The translations under genes were made by a program, and so were the position numbers. 64,000 nt of DNA from Gemmatales bacterium (GTDB lineage Bacteria; Planctomycetota; Planctomycetia; Gemmatales; HRBIN36), in assembly GCA_025060195.1 (NCBI GenBank), contig JANXCQ010000021.1:1-64000 (forward strand), written 5' to 3'. Below the pieces are notes generated by a model, which saw only the letters and a program-made list of their open reading frames with translations, was not told the origin of the DNA and searched no databases. Numbering within the stretch: the first letter of the stretch is position 1; the number at the start of each line of letters is the position of its first letter. Below, one piece after another: positions 21,765-32,144 of this stretch.

Positions 21765-24700
21765 CTATTTGGGTGGATCACCTTCAAGAAAAGCGAGTAA
21801 TTCGGCGATCTCCTCGACTGTGAAGTTGTCCAACAGCTTATCGGGCATCGGTGAGATCGTAGAAGCGACCATTTGTTCAACTTCATCTTTGCGAAGCGTA
21901 ATTCGCGTACCATCCTGTTGTAGCACGGTGATCGTATCACCTTGAACGGCCGCTAAGCCTGTGAACGTCTGACCGCTCGTGGTCAAGATGACACTGCCGC
22001 GATATTGGTCGCTTATCACCTTGGAGGGGTAGAGAATTGCTTCGAGGATGTCGCGGCGAGTGAATCGGCCCTTGAGCGTAGTCAAGTCGGGACCGATACC
22101 TTCCCCGAGCGTGCCGAAACGATGACATTTAGCGCAATTGGCTTTTTCAAACAAGATTCGGCCACGGCGTACGTCCAGTCGATCTCTCGGCACCTTATCG
22201 AGCAGGCTCAACAGCTCTTCGAGTTTCCACTTGCTTTCGCTGGGCGGGGCGGTGACATTAGGCAAAGGCGGCTCCTTTGGAAACGTTTGCGCGAACCATC
22301 GGGCCCAGGCCTCTAATTCTGTCTTCCAGTCGCCGTCGTCGATAGTGAACTGACGGCCTGTCCATCGTCGTAGCACCAACACCGCCTGCCAACGGTCTTT
22401 TGGCTCTAAGCGTCCGGCGGCCAGTAGCACCGCACGGAATGGAGCAGCATGTTCGGCACGCGGCTCGGGCGGAATCGCAGGCTTATAATCGGCTTTTTGC
22501 AGAGCTAGCAAAATTTCCCGTGCCACTCCGGGAACGGGCGCATCGAGACCCCGCAATAAATAGGGAATATTCTCCGCATGCGGCGCACGGGCTAACGTAC
22601 GCGCCACAGTGTAGCGCTGCTCTGCATCCAATTCGGCAATCTGGCGTAATGCCGCTTGCGCATCGGGAGTTAGCCGACGGCTTATTGCCCCAACGATGGT
22701 CGCTTTTAGTTCACTCGACTTAGGCAACTTGCTGAAGGTATGCAAACGCCGATAGAGTTCCGCCAACTCCGATGGCGCCGGCAACTCGCTCTCAGGTAAG
22801 TGCCGTAACACCACTTCTGCGGGTAACCACAGCTCATCGCCCCGTAGCACGATCTGACGTTGTTCCTCAAATGAGAAGGCAGGAAGCAAATCGCGGAAGA
22901 TGTTCGCCAGGTACGGCGTGAAACTATGCCCGCCTGTCCAGCTATAAGTATTCTGGTACCAACGGAGAATCTGTTCCTTCTGTTCTGCCGTCCAGCCGCG
23001 GTGCACCAATCGAAGGCAATAATAGTAGTGGATTTGTTGTGGCCGATCCGTGCTCGCCTTGGTCATTTCAGCCAGTAACTTCGCCTGCACCGATTCTGTC
23101 AGCAGATTTTCGCGGGCAGCCCAGACGAGGACAATCGCTAATTCTCGATTGACCAGGGCATCGGTATGTGGGAAACGATGCCAAGCTATTCGGCCGATCT
23201 GCTTGGCCGACTCAGGGCGTAGGCTACTATAAAGCGCCACCAATTGCGTGGCACGTAGCAAGTCGAGCACCCGTTGACGGTCCTGCCAGGACGATTCTTC
23301 TTCTAAGCGCTCAGCCAACCAAGGAAAAATTTGCTCCGCACGTTCCGAGACTTGGCCAATTTTCACTAGGGCGGCGATACCTTCTAACACCGCTTGAGGC
23401 GACTGCTTGAGTAAATCTGGCCACCAAGTCTCGACGGGTAACCGCTGTAACAGCAGACGAGCCGCCGTGCGCACGAAACGATCTGATTCGCTCAGCACCG
23501 GCCAGAGGTCGCGCGCCTCTGGGAGCCAGCCCGCTCGGAGGCAAGTCTCGCACGCCAAACGTCGCACCCGAGGGTCGCGGTCGCGCAGGGCTAATCGTAG
23601 CAACGACTCCAATTCCGTATTCCCAGACAAACTCAGACCAGTGTCGTCTGCCCAAGCTCCTAGAAGCTGCAATGCCAGACCGCGAATCTCAGCTTGCTCA
23701 TCGTGGAATAATTGCCGTAAAGTTTCCGTGTGGGGACGCCAACCATGTTGCCATAACACCCAAGCAATTTTCACCCGCTTCCCTGCCGCCTGGTTACGAT
23801 CGGTCAATAGGCCCAGCCAGTGCTGCCGCAGCGACTTGCCCCCTACAGGCTCGGCCAATGCTCGCGCGATTCGCTCCCGCCCAAACGCCGAGTAAGGTTG
23901 CAGCTCCAATAAGCTGTCCGCCAACGCGCGAATGTCAGTTGATTTCGGGCTGCCAGGCGGCTGAGCACCCTCCGCAACGATGCGAAACACACCTCCCTGC
24001 GTCCCACGCCCACCGAGACTGAAGTAAAGCGCTCCGTCGGGACCGACCGCAATGTCCGTGACATTCATTGGAGCTCCCGTGCAGAATCGATCGGCTACGC
24101 CGCGATAACTTGCCCCCTGTTTTTCCAAGTGCACCGCGTAAATGATCCCCAACGACCAATCGGAAACGTATAACGTGCGATATTTCGGCGGGAAAGCTGC
24201 GTGATCGTGCCACTCCACGCCCACGGGCGAACCGCGACCCACATCAATGACCCCAGGCAATGTGTCATAATAATACGCGGGCAATTTCGATGAGCCCGTT
24301 CGCCAGCCGAACTCTGAACCCGCCGTCACGTGACAAATCCGCACCGGCCGATACCAGGGCAACCCTTCGTCCCATTCCATGTCGCTGTCGAATGTAAATA
24401 TTTCCCCGTCGGGAGAAAAAGCCATGTCATATTGATTGCGAAAACCTGCCGACAACAAGGCCATACGCTTCCCTGTTCGATCTAATCGCCAGATAGTACC
24501 GCCTGGGGCGCGAATATTAGCCGCATGTCCCCGCGCATCATTCTGACGAGGAAGCAGTACGTCCTCCGTATGGCCCCGCTCAAACTGCTGCGGGGTCTGC
24601 CGACCGGTGGACCAACGCAACAGCGGAGAATTGGCCGCGATTTTCTCTGGATTCGGCCAGCGCTTGGCCACGTCGGGGCCAATCTGACACCATGCATGAT

Positions 24701-25880
24701 TCCCAACCACGAGGTAAAGAAAATTATCAGGACCTTGTACAATGGCATGCGGGCCATGCTCAGCCATACCCCCCTCAAACCGATGCACTAATTCAACTTG
24801 GTCCACGCGGTCATGCCCCTTGACATCGCGGCAGCGATACAGCCCCGTGCCTTGCGGTCCATCCCCCACTAACCATAATGCGCCCTCCGCCCAGCACATG
24901 CCCTGACAATTCCGCACCTGATCGCAGTAAACGCGAATCCGCGTCACAGGCCGCGCCGAAACATTAGTAGGCCCCGACACTGGAGTCGGCCGGGGTGGAC
25001 CGTTCTCTTCCGTGGTACACAAGAGGATTGGCCCGCGCTCTTGGGCCACCAGCAAGCGACCGCGATTATCGAAGCACAAGTTGACCAGAGAAAAAGGTAG
25101 TTTTTCGTCCAGCCCTTCCGTGTGAATTCCGGGTACGCTGAGCTGCCCAGGCACCACCTCCTCAACACGGAAGCCATCCGCCACCTGAAACCGCTCACTG
25201 GCTCCCCAACTCACCTGCCGCCACGGCTCGGTCGTTCCATACGGACCTAAGACGCGCACGGCTTGCCACTTGGAATCGTCGTAATCAACACGCTGCCAAC
25301 CCTCACTCACTTGCTGGGCAGACTTCCATGCGGAGTCGCTATAAAGCACCAAGCGCGTCTGACCGTTTGGCGTATAAGTGAGCCGAACCAGAAGTCCCGC
25401 GGGCCCCCCGTCATTGCGCGCCTCGACAGCGATGACATTGCGACCATGAACCAAGTAGGGTTTCACATCGAAATGGTACACCTGAGTCCAATTTTCCCCC
25501 TGCCCCACGCGACGACCGTTAATCCACACGATGAAGCGATTATCAGCCGTGATGTCTAACGTGGCCTCATCCACCACGATGTCGAATGGCCGATTGATCT
25601 CCCAAACTCGGCGGAAATAACGGGTCTCCGCAGGGGCCTCGCGTGTCGGCTCCCCTTCATCATGCCATATCCAATACGCGCCTCCCGGGGTCGCTGGTCG
25701 CGGCTTTGGCTTTCCTCCCTGGGCCAGCAAACTAGCGACTATCGCCGAGCACACCACCGCACCGAGCACTCTCCTGACACCGGCCCTGGGTAAGTTGCCG
25801 AGCCATCCCACCACGTCGTCAAGACTGCCCGTCCTGCGGAATTCGCCGCGGCTGTGCAATGCTAGCCCCATCATTGCCAC
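21765..25880 (-). CDS. PVC-type haem-binding CxxCH protein with membrane-bound dehydrogenase (beta-propeller) and HEAT-repeat regions
   Basis: 1371 aa; VEARNDGGPAGLLVRLTY, beta-propeller section, HEAT-like middle, C-terminal CAKCHRFGTLGEGIGPDLTTLKGRFTRRDILEAILYPSKVI. Confidence 0.88.
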   Translation of the reverse strand: MAMMGLALHSRGEFRRTGSLDDVVGWLGNLPRAGVRRVLGAVVCSAIVASLLAQGGKPKPRPATPGGAYWIWHDEGEPTREAPAETRYFRRVWEINRPFDIVVDEATLDITADNRFIVWINGRRVGQGENWTQVYHFDVKPYLVHGRNVIAVEARNDGGPAGLLVRLTYTPNGQTRLVLYSDSAWKSAQQVSEGWQRVDYDDSKWQAVRVLGPYGTTEPWRQVSWGASERFQVADGFRVEEVVPGQLSVPGIHTEGLDEKLPFSLVNLCFDNRGRLLVAQERGPILLCTTEENGPPRPTPVSGPTNVSARPVTRIRVYCDQVRNCQGMCWAEGALWLVGDGPQGTGLYRCRDVKGHDRVDQVELVHRFEGGMAEHGPHAIVQGPDNFLYLVVGNHAWCQIGPDVAKRWPNPEKIAANSPLLRWSTGRQTPQQFERGHTEDVLLPRQNDARGHAANIRAPGGTIWRLDRTGKRMALLSAGFRNQYDMAFSPDGEIFTFDSDMEWDEGLPWYRPVRICHVTAGSEFGWRTGSSKLPAYYYDTLPGVIDVGRGSPVGVEWHDHAAFPPKYRTLYVSDWSLGIIYAVHLEKQGASYRGVADRFCTGAPMNVTDIAVGPDGALYFSLGGRGTQGGVFRIVAEGAQPPGSPKSTDIRALADSLLELQPYSAFGRERIARALAEPVGGKSLRQHWLGLLTDRNQAAGKRVKIAWVLWQHGWRPHTETLRQLFHDEQAEIRGLALQLLGAWADDTGLSLSGNTELESLLRLALRDRDPRVRRLACETCLRAGWLPEARDLWPVLSESDRFVRTAARLLLQRLPVETWWPDLLKQSPQAVLEGIAALVKIGQVSERAEQIFPWLAERLEEESSWQDRQRVLDLLRATQLVALYSSLRPESAKQIGRIAWHRFPHTDALVNRELAIVLVWAARENLLTESVQAKLLAEMTKASTDRPQQIHYYYCLRLVHRGWTAEQKEQILRWYQNTYSWTGGHSFTPYLANIFRDLLPAFSFEEQRQIVLRGDELWLPAEVVLRHLPESELPAPSELAELYRRLHTFSKLPKSSELKATIVGAISRRLTPDAQAALRQIAELDAEQRYTVARTLARAPHAENIPYLLRGLDAPVPGVAREILLALQKADYKPAIPPEPRAEHAAPFRAVLLAAGRLEPKDRWQAVLVLRRWTGRQFTIDDGDWKTELEAWARWFAQTFPKEPPLPNVTAPPSESKWKLEELLSLLDKVPRDRLDVRRGRILFEKANCAKCHRFGTLGEGIGPDLTTLKGRFTRRDILEAILYPSKVISDQYRGSVILTTSGQTFTGLAAVQGDTITVLQQDGTRITLRKDEVEQMVASTISPMPDKLLDNFTVEEIAELLAFLEGDPPK

Positions 25881-27549
25881 TCCGATGTCTCGCGAGCCTT
25901 GACCATAATGTTACGCAAACGACTTTCATTCTAGCGTTTCCGCCGCCTGTTGACCTGATGCTGCACTGGTATGCCCCATTACTTGAACAAGGCTGCATCT
26001 CCTGATTTCAGCGTGTTACCACGAAGTTCGGAAAGCAGGCCATAGGCCTCGAGCTTTCATGCAGGCTCGAAGCGCACCAGCCGACCCAGCTGCGCATTGT
26101 CCATCTCGTTAGGGCGCGGCCCCACTCCCCAACTTCTTACCTTCCATGCCAGACACCCCTGCGGCCTGGCCATCAGCGGATTTTTGCTCCGTAGCTATTC
26201 CACCCGCACTGCCAAAATTCCTTAGCATTGCGGGGCAAATCTGCGCTCTTAGAGCCAAATGCGTTAGGCATGGTATCGGAGGTGTCAATACTTGTTGCCG
26301 CGTCCTTTGGGAGCCGCTTTACCCAGTGCAATGGCGCGTCAATCATTTTTGGACCTAATTACTGATGGGTCTTCAAGCCGGGAGAAAGGAAGCGCTTCGC
26401 CCCGGCGTAGTGGCACACAATATCAACGGCCCAAGCTGCCCATCCTTGGACGCATCGTTAACGCAACTAGTTCCTTAGACCAGCGCTACGGTCGTTATGG
26501 CCACCTCAAGCCGCCACGTAATTCTGTGCTAACATAGTTTATGCTACTCATGGGCGAGGTCGTGAATCCGCGGCCAGGTAATGCATGTCATTTTTTCACG
26601 TGAAATGTCCGCCGACGATCCGGGGGTAGGCTGTTCACAGGCCGATGGGCATAGGGGGCTACCATCGCATACTTCACCAAGTACCCCTGGGACTCAGTTT
26701 ACTAACGGATTCAAAAGGGTAGTGCGCCGATGCTTAAGCAGCGCTTCAGATGCGCTCAACACAAACAGAGCCATTAAGAGACCTACTCCCTGGCTGGTAG
26801 CTCTGGTCGCGACGTAAGCGCCGGCAACAGATAACCCACCACTTTCCAACAGAAATGGTACCTATGTCTCATGAACCCGATGGCCACTGTGCCTGTCTTT
26901 GCTACGACGCGAAATAAGAATCAGCTGACTCCGTTATGCAATGAATCGCAAAAGTCGCAAATTAGCTAAGTGAGGGAGCAGATACGATTAACGCTAGCAA
27001 TCTAGTAACGTTCCATCTCAGGTCGCCAAGGTAGCAGAGGCGACGGTGCTGTCACGTCCCCGCCAAATCGTGCTTTTGCGTTGGGTTGAACTCCTCAGAT
27101 TCGTCAATTTGCCCGCGCGTTTGCCCTAGGGGGTGGCAAGAATCGGTATGTCCCTTAGCAATAACGGTTTGAAAAAAGCTTACCGCCCTCATTCGGAAGC
27201 CTTGCCACGGCCAGATGGCACACCTAAAAACGCGCTGCCGCGCTTGATTTCCTCAGGGGTACTGTTATCCGCATCATCGGTAAGAAAGCAGCCGTGGGCG
27301 ATTGGGCCGTGTTGCGCGACATAAGGTTAGCTCGGAATTGTTACGTGTTATTGGCTCCGTGGGAAATTTCCGCCCCTGGTGCTGGAATCTCGGGCCGTTG
27401 TGCGCTAAGGAAAACGTGCCATACCTTCCAGGCGACGGGCCGATAGTTTAAGAGTTGGGTCAAAGCAATCGCCCCGTGTTACAACGAGGATCGCTGCGGC
27501 CTAAAACGCCAGGGTAAAGCTAACAGTCAATAAGTACCGCGGAACGATG

Positions 27550-28329
27550 TCAATCGACCTCGTATTTGTGGGCTACGTGCTTTCGTTTATTGGTCGGTCG
27601 AACGATGATGTAGCCGTTGTTAGGACCTGGTACTGCACCTTTGACTACTAAGAGATTGTGTTCTGGATCCACACGAACCACCGCCAGGTTACGAATGGTA
27701 ACGCGTTCGTTCCCGTAACGGCCCGCCATGCGTTTGCCTTTTTTCATGCGGCCACTGTTACCGCGGTCGGTGGCATGACCGCTGAGGCTCCCTGGCGCTC
27801 GGTGGTGCCGCTTGACGCCGTGCGACGCGCCGAGTCCCGAGAAGTTCCAACGTTTCATAACACCTGTAAATCCGCGTCCTTTTGTCCAGCCCACGACATC
27901 CACCGCTGGCACTCCTTCAAACAGACTCACAGTCAGATTGTCTCCGACCTTGAGTTCAAGCTTGTTCGCTAAGCGAACCACTGAGTGGCCATTTTGCTTC
28001 ACGACGCTGCCTGGTTCCAAGCGAAACTCCTTGATGAACCGCTTAGGTTCGCAGTTGGCCTTAGGAGGCGGCGTAATACCTGCAGCGAGCAGAGCGCGTC
28101 GGCGCTTCGACTCGAGCACCGCCACATGGCCACGCTCGGCCCGAGTGGCGCGTTTGCGTGGCTTGTCATCAAAGCCTAATTGCACTGCCTCATAGCCGTC
28201 GCGGTCAGGCTCACGAACCTGCAAAACGGTGCACGGGCCCACCTCGAGCACGGTCACGGGGATGGCCACGCCCGTGGCATCGTAAACCTGCGTCATGCCG
28301 ATTTTTCGCCCTAAAAGTCCGATGGCCAT
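27550..28329 (-). CDS. rplC: 50S ribosomal protein uL3
   Basis: MAIGLLGRKIGMTQVYD, GWTKGRGFTGVMKRWNF, HRAPGSLSGHATDRGNSGRMKKGKRMAGRYGNERVT. Confidence 0.96.
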   Translation of the reverse strand: MAIGLLGRKIGMTQVYDATGVAIPVTVLEVGPCTVLQVREPDRDGYEAVQLGFDDKPRKRATRAERGHVAVLESKRRRALLAAGITPPPKANCEPKRFIKEFRLEPGSVVKQNGHSVVRLANKLELKVGDNLTVSLFEGVPAVDVVGWTKGRGFTGVMKRWNFSGLGASHGVKRHHRAPGSLSGHATDRGNSGRMKKGKRMAGRYGNERVTIRNLAVVRVDPEHNLLVVKGAVPGPNNGYIIVRPTNKRKHVAHKYEVD

Positions 28330-28437
28330 AGCTAAGGCTCCACGCGTTCATCAGTGTTGTTATGCGCAGGTTGGTTTCGACTTCGGGTATGCCTTTGATC
28401 GCTTCTTTCAACTTACTCGAAGCCGGAACACATGATT

Positions 28438-29220
28438 CTACGATGCTTGAGATGGATCGGAAAGAGCAAACTGAGCTGCCGATAGCGGGCGTTGTAACAG
28501 TGCTACTACGACCGCCACAATGCGTTGAATAATCGCCTCCAGCATCTTGCGTCCCTTGTCGGCGTTAGCTCGGCGGGGATAACCGAACGAACCGCGTCGA
28601 GTTCGTTGCTGAAAGTCCTCGATGATGACCACGCCGCGCAATTCGGGCGCTTCGACCCGACAATCGTCCTCAGCTTCTTCGAGACGCACCAGTTCTGGGC
28701 GAAGGGCGAGCATCATCGAGGTCTCCATCTCGCAAGCATGGCCCATGCGCTGACGGGGACCTTCGACCAAACTGGCCAGTTCGGCGTCAGCCGTTTCCCA
28801 GTAAGACGCAGCAGCCAATAGGCGGTCGGGAAACTCTGGCTGAAGACGGCGTAAGGCCACTTGCATGGTATCGATATTTCCGCCGTGGCCGTTGAGTATG
28901 AACACACGCCGAAATCCTTCGCGGAGAACGGGACGCAGTAGGTGGGCCAATAAGGCCGCGTGGTCGAGTGCGTCGAGCGAGAGCGTAGCGCCGAAGGGGA
29001 GGTGATGGTGACTTGCCCCGAGCCATAAAGTCGGCAGTAACAGCACACGGTCTGGTAGGCGGGCTTCTACACCTTCTGCGACGGCGGTACACAGGATGGT
29101 GTCCGTCAACGTGGGCAAATGCGGACCGTGTTGCTCACATGCTGCGATCGGTGCCACGACCACGACCTGGTCGCGAGGAACCGCACGTAATTGCGGCCAA
29201 GTCATTTCGCCCCAGCGCAT
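28438..29220 (-). CDS. Creatininase family protein
   Basis: APIAACEQHGPHLPTLTDTIL, LILNGHGGN-type FILNGHGGNIDT, GHACEMETSMMLALRPELV. Confidence 0.92.
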   Translation of the reverse strand: MRWGEMTWPQLRAVPRDQVVVVAPIAACEQHGPHLPTLTDTILCTAVAEGVEARLPDRVLLLPTLWLGASHHHLPFGATLSLDALDHAALLAHLLRPVLREGFRRVFILNGHGGNIDTMQVALRRLQPEFPDRLLAAASYWETADAELASLVEGPRQRMGHACEMETSMMLALRPELVRLEEAEDDCRVEAPELRGVVIIEDFQQRTRRGSFGYPRRANADKGRKMLEAIIQRIVAVVVALLQRPLSAAQFALSDPSQAS

Positions 29221-29246
29221 GCGAAAGTTCTCCCGATGTGGCGCGG

Positions 29247-30605
29247 TTATCTCCCCAACAAGTTGAGCACAGCTGTGGACAGGGCCAGAACGCCAGTTTT
29301 GATGGTCGGTTCAGGAATCGGGTAATACTCATCCGAGTGGAGTGAAGGAAGGGGGCGTCCCCCTTTCTGGGCTTCCTCCACCCGCTCAGGTTCAACTGTG
29401 CCAATACGGAACATGCAAATGGGCACCCCAGCCTGAGCGTAACGGCTAAAGTCCTCTGCGCCCATAACCGGAGGCCGCGGCACTACTTTGTCTTCACCAA
29501 GGACGCTTTTCAGGGCGGCCACTGTACGCCGGGTCAACGGAACATCGTTGACTAGCGAGGGCGTAAACTCCCCGGGATTGACGCGCACTATCGGTTCGGG
29601 GGCACGAGCCGCATGGGCGGCAGCTTTCGCGATACGTTCGATGGCCTCAAGCACATGTTTCCGCGTCGCGTCTTTGAATGTGCGCACGGTGAGTTGTAAA
29701 TGCACTTCCGACGGAATGATATTATGCTTTGTGCCACCGTGGATCGAACCGACGGTGACCACCACGGCGTCGAGCGGATCAGTTTCGCGGCTCACGATGG
29801 TTTGTAAGTCGAGGATGATGCGGGCCGCGATGACAATTGGGTCAATGGCTTGGTGAGGGGCAGCGCCGTGTCCGCCTTTGCCACGAACGATGATGTCCAC
29901 GGCATCCGCGTTGGCAAGACTAGGGCCTTCGGTGTAACTCACCGTACCACACGGCGCTTGACCGTCGCAATGCAATGCTAGCGCATAGTCAGGCTTGGGA
30001 AAACGCGTGAAGAGACCGTCTTCGATCATGGCCCGAGCGCCGCCACCGATTTCTTCCGCAGGTTGCGCGATGAACAACAAGGTTCCCTTCCAGCGGTCTT
30101 TCAAGTGAACCAGTACACGAGCGGTGCCCACCCAACAGGTCATATGTACGTCGTGGCCGCAGGCATGCATCACACCTACCTCGCGGCCTTCAGCGTTACG
30201 CACGCGCACCTGGCTCGCGTAAGGTAAGCCGGTGCGTTCGACGATGGGAAGCGCATCCATGTCCGTTCGCACCATGACAACGGGACCGGGTCCGTTTTTG
30301 AACACACACACCAACCCCGTCTTGCCGACGTTCTCGGTAACCTCAAATCCGAGTTGGCGCATTTCCTTGGCCAAGCGTTGGGCTGTTTGCACCTCCTGAA
30401 ACGAAAGCTCCGGATTAGCGTGGAGGTGTTTGTAGAGAGCGTCAAGGTAAGCATAATCCTTGTCCAGGAAGGTGCGAATCACTTTGCCCAGTTCGGGTAA
30501 ATCCCCGGCGGGAGGTGGTTCCGCACCGTAGCAAAAGAAGGTCGTTGTTACAGCTGCGGCCCAAGTCCAAAGGATGACGTACCCGGTTGCTGACCGTACT
30601 TGCAT
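29247..30605 (-). CDS. M20 family amidohydrolase/carboxypeptidase, signal-bearing
   Basis: LHANPELSFQEVQT, VMVRTDMDALPIVERTGLPYAS, MHACGHDVHMT, AEEIGGGARAMIEDGLF, MGAEDFSRYAQAGVP. Confidence 0.93.
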   Translation of the reverse strand: MQVRSATGYVILWTWAAAVTTTFFCYGAEPPPAGDLPELGKVIRTFLDKDYAYLDALYKHLHANPELSFQEVQTAQRLAKEMRQLGFEVTENVGKTGLVCVFKNGPGPVVMVRTDMDALPIVERTGLPYASQVRVRNAEGREVGVMHACGHDVHMTCWVGTARVLVHLKDRWKGTLLFIAQPAEEIGGGARAMIEDGLFTRFPKPDYALALHCDGQAPCGTVSYTEGPSLANADAVDIIVRGKGGHGAAPHQAIDPIVIAARIILDLQTIVSRETDPLDAVVVTVGSIHGGTKHNIIPSEVHLQLTVRTFKDATRKHVLEAIERIAKAAAHAARAPEPIVRVNPGEFTPSLVNDVPLTRRTVAALKSVLGEDKVVPRPPVMGAEDFSRYAQAGVPICMFRIGTVEPERVEEAQKGGRPLPSLHSDEYYPIPEPTIKTGVLALSTAVLNLLGR

Positions 30606-30840
30606 GCATTTCCTCCCAGTCTACATGGTACCTAAGTTGAGCAGTGCTCGAATGAAACTTCCTTTTACCGCTCACCGCTACACAACTTGATACCAAAAGG
30701 TATTGGGGTCGGCGATAGCTTCCTGGAAAAGTTGCAGAGCAACCTAAAGAGGTACCGGGACCGTCTTGCCTTGCGTTTCTGAAAGTCCTCAGCCAATCAA
30801 AGGCGGACAGGCGACTACGAAGGCATAGTTGAAGTAGCTT

Positions 30841-31971
30841 TCAGGCCGAGCTTCCATGGGCGACTTTCGAGTTGCCATAACGGTCGAGTAGCCAGGCAGC
30901 GGCGTAGGCACAGGCGCAGCGAGAGATGGCACTGCCGAAGATTTCTTCCAGCGAAATGATTCGTCCATCATAGCGCACCTGCCCCAAGCCATGACGGGCT
31001 AATATTTCACCCTCGCCCGCAAGGATGACGCCACGCGGCGGAGTGGAGAAAGTCCGGAGGACTTGTTGCCAAGTTTTACGAAAGCGTTCTTCCCAGGCCG
31101 AAAGGGCAGCTTCCGCCAACGCGACCAATACTTCGTCGCTCACCTCGTGAGCATCGGCACACAGCATACGGGCCAGGCGTTGTCGCGCCGCAGAAAAAGT
31201 GGCTGGGCGTCCATCGGCCGTGAGTATATAGTCGGGTTGCTCAGGCACTAAACGGAGCATGAGCAAGGCGTCGTAGAAATCGGCGAAGTATTCCGCTGCG
31301 GTGTAAATCAGCGTGTCCTTCCATCTGAAGCATGGGACAAGCGCACAGAGAGGCGTGCGGCGTGCTCCTAGGTAGAGTAATTCGCCGCGTTGGATGCGCT
31401 CCCAGTCGCTGCGGCTGTTTGTGGCCAATTCGCCTTCGCGCAGCGGGATCAGGTCGGTCGTAGTCGAACCAACGTCCAACAGCAACTCCCATTGCCCATG
31501 GGGCGGCGCAACGCTTGTGCGCTTAGACTCTGATTCACCGTCGGTATACTTGGGCGAAGATCGGTCAGGCCAGTCGGTCGGCAGAACGTCTTGCACTACC
31601 CGCGCCGCGAAGCGCGCTAAGGCGCGCCAATTGGCTGCCGCAACTAAGTGTGGTCGTTCACACGCGTGGGGGACGGAGAAAAACTCATCCGTGTGAGTCC
31701 ACACCTGGATCTCAGATTGCGGTAGCGCTCGGCAGACGTTGTCCAGAATGTGGCGAACCCCGGTCGATTTGTCGGGGAAACAATCGCACAACTCGGCGGT
31801 CATAGTCACGGCGACGCGTGGGCATGTTGGAAACTCGGCTAGCAACTCCCGCAGTTGTTCTGCCAAACCAACGGGATGACGCCACAAAGGCCATGCGAGC
31901 GAGCGTGCCTGTCCGCTCAAACTGGCCGCCTTGAGATTAGCCCCCCCGATGTCTAAGCCCAGCACATCCAT
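30841..31971 (-). CDS. H4MPT-linked C1 transfer pathway protein (MfnF-like, hydantoinase/oxoprolinase fold)
   Basis: MDVLGLDIGGANLKAAS, RVAVTMTAELCDCFPDKSTGVRHI, LLLDVGSTTTDLIPLREGE, LYLGARRTPLCALVP. Matches this family's recognised pattern. Confidence 0.75.
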   Translation of the reverse strand: MDVLGLDIGGANLKAASLSGQARSLAWPLWRHPVGLAEQLRELLAEFPTCPRVAVTMTAELCDCFPDKSTGVRHILDNVCRALPQSEIQVWTHTDEFFSVPHACERPHLVAAANWRALARFAARVVQDVLPTDWPDRSSPKYTDGESESKRTSVAPPHGQWELLLDVGSTTTDLIPLREGELATNSRSDWERIQRGELLYLGARRTPLCALVPCFRWKDTLIYTAAEYFADFYDALLMLRLVPEQPDYILTADGRPATFSAARQRLARMLCADAHEVSDEVLVALAEAALSAWEERFRKTWQQVLRTFSTPPRGVILAGEGEILARHGLGQVRYDGRIISLEEIFGSAISRCACAYAAAWLLDRYGNSKVAHGSSA

Positions 31972-32144
31972 ATGCGAAGTTCGCGACAAATCGAGCTGAT
32001 GGCTCATCATTAGCTCCGAGTCTTGGACTGTGGTAGTGAAGAACCTTTATGAGATGGCCGCCTGCTAAGACAGCTTTTACCATACACTTACTAGGGGTCG
32101 GTTCGGGAGGCGGAAAGTACAACTTAAGACGGGCGAGGAGCTGC

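Noticed and set aside
26146-27324. Small ORFs (60-81 aa) in the 1.67-kb gap
   Set aside because: No ribosome-binding-site context or recognisable motif; consistent with chance ORFs. The gap is reported as a finding instead.
25881-27549. Searched by eye for RNase P RNA, tmRNA or SRP RNA signatures and for a degraded rplD
   Set aside because: No GAGGAAAGTCC-type, tag-peptide or L4-like segment was recognised, so no RNA gene or pseudogene is called.
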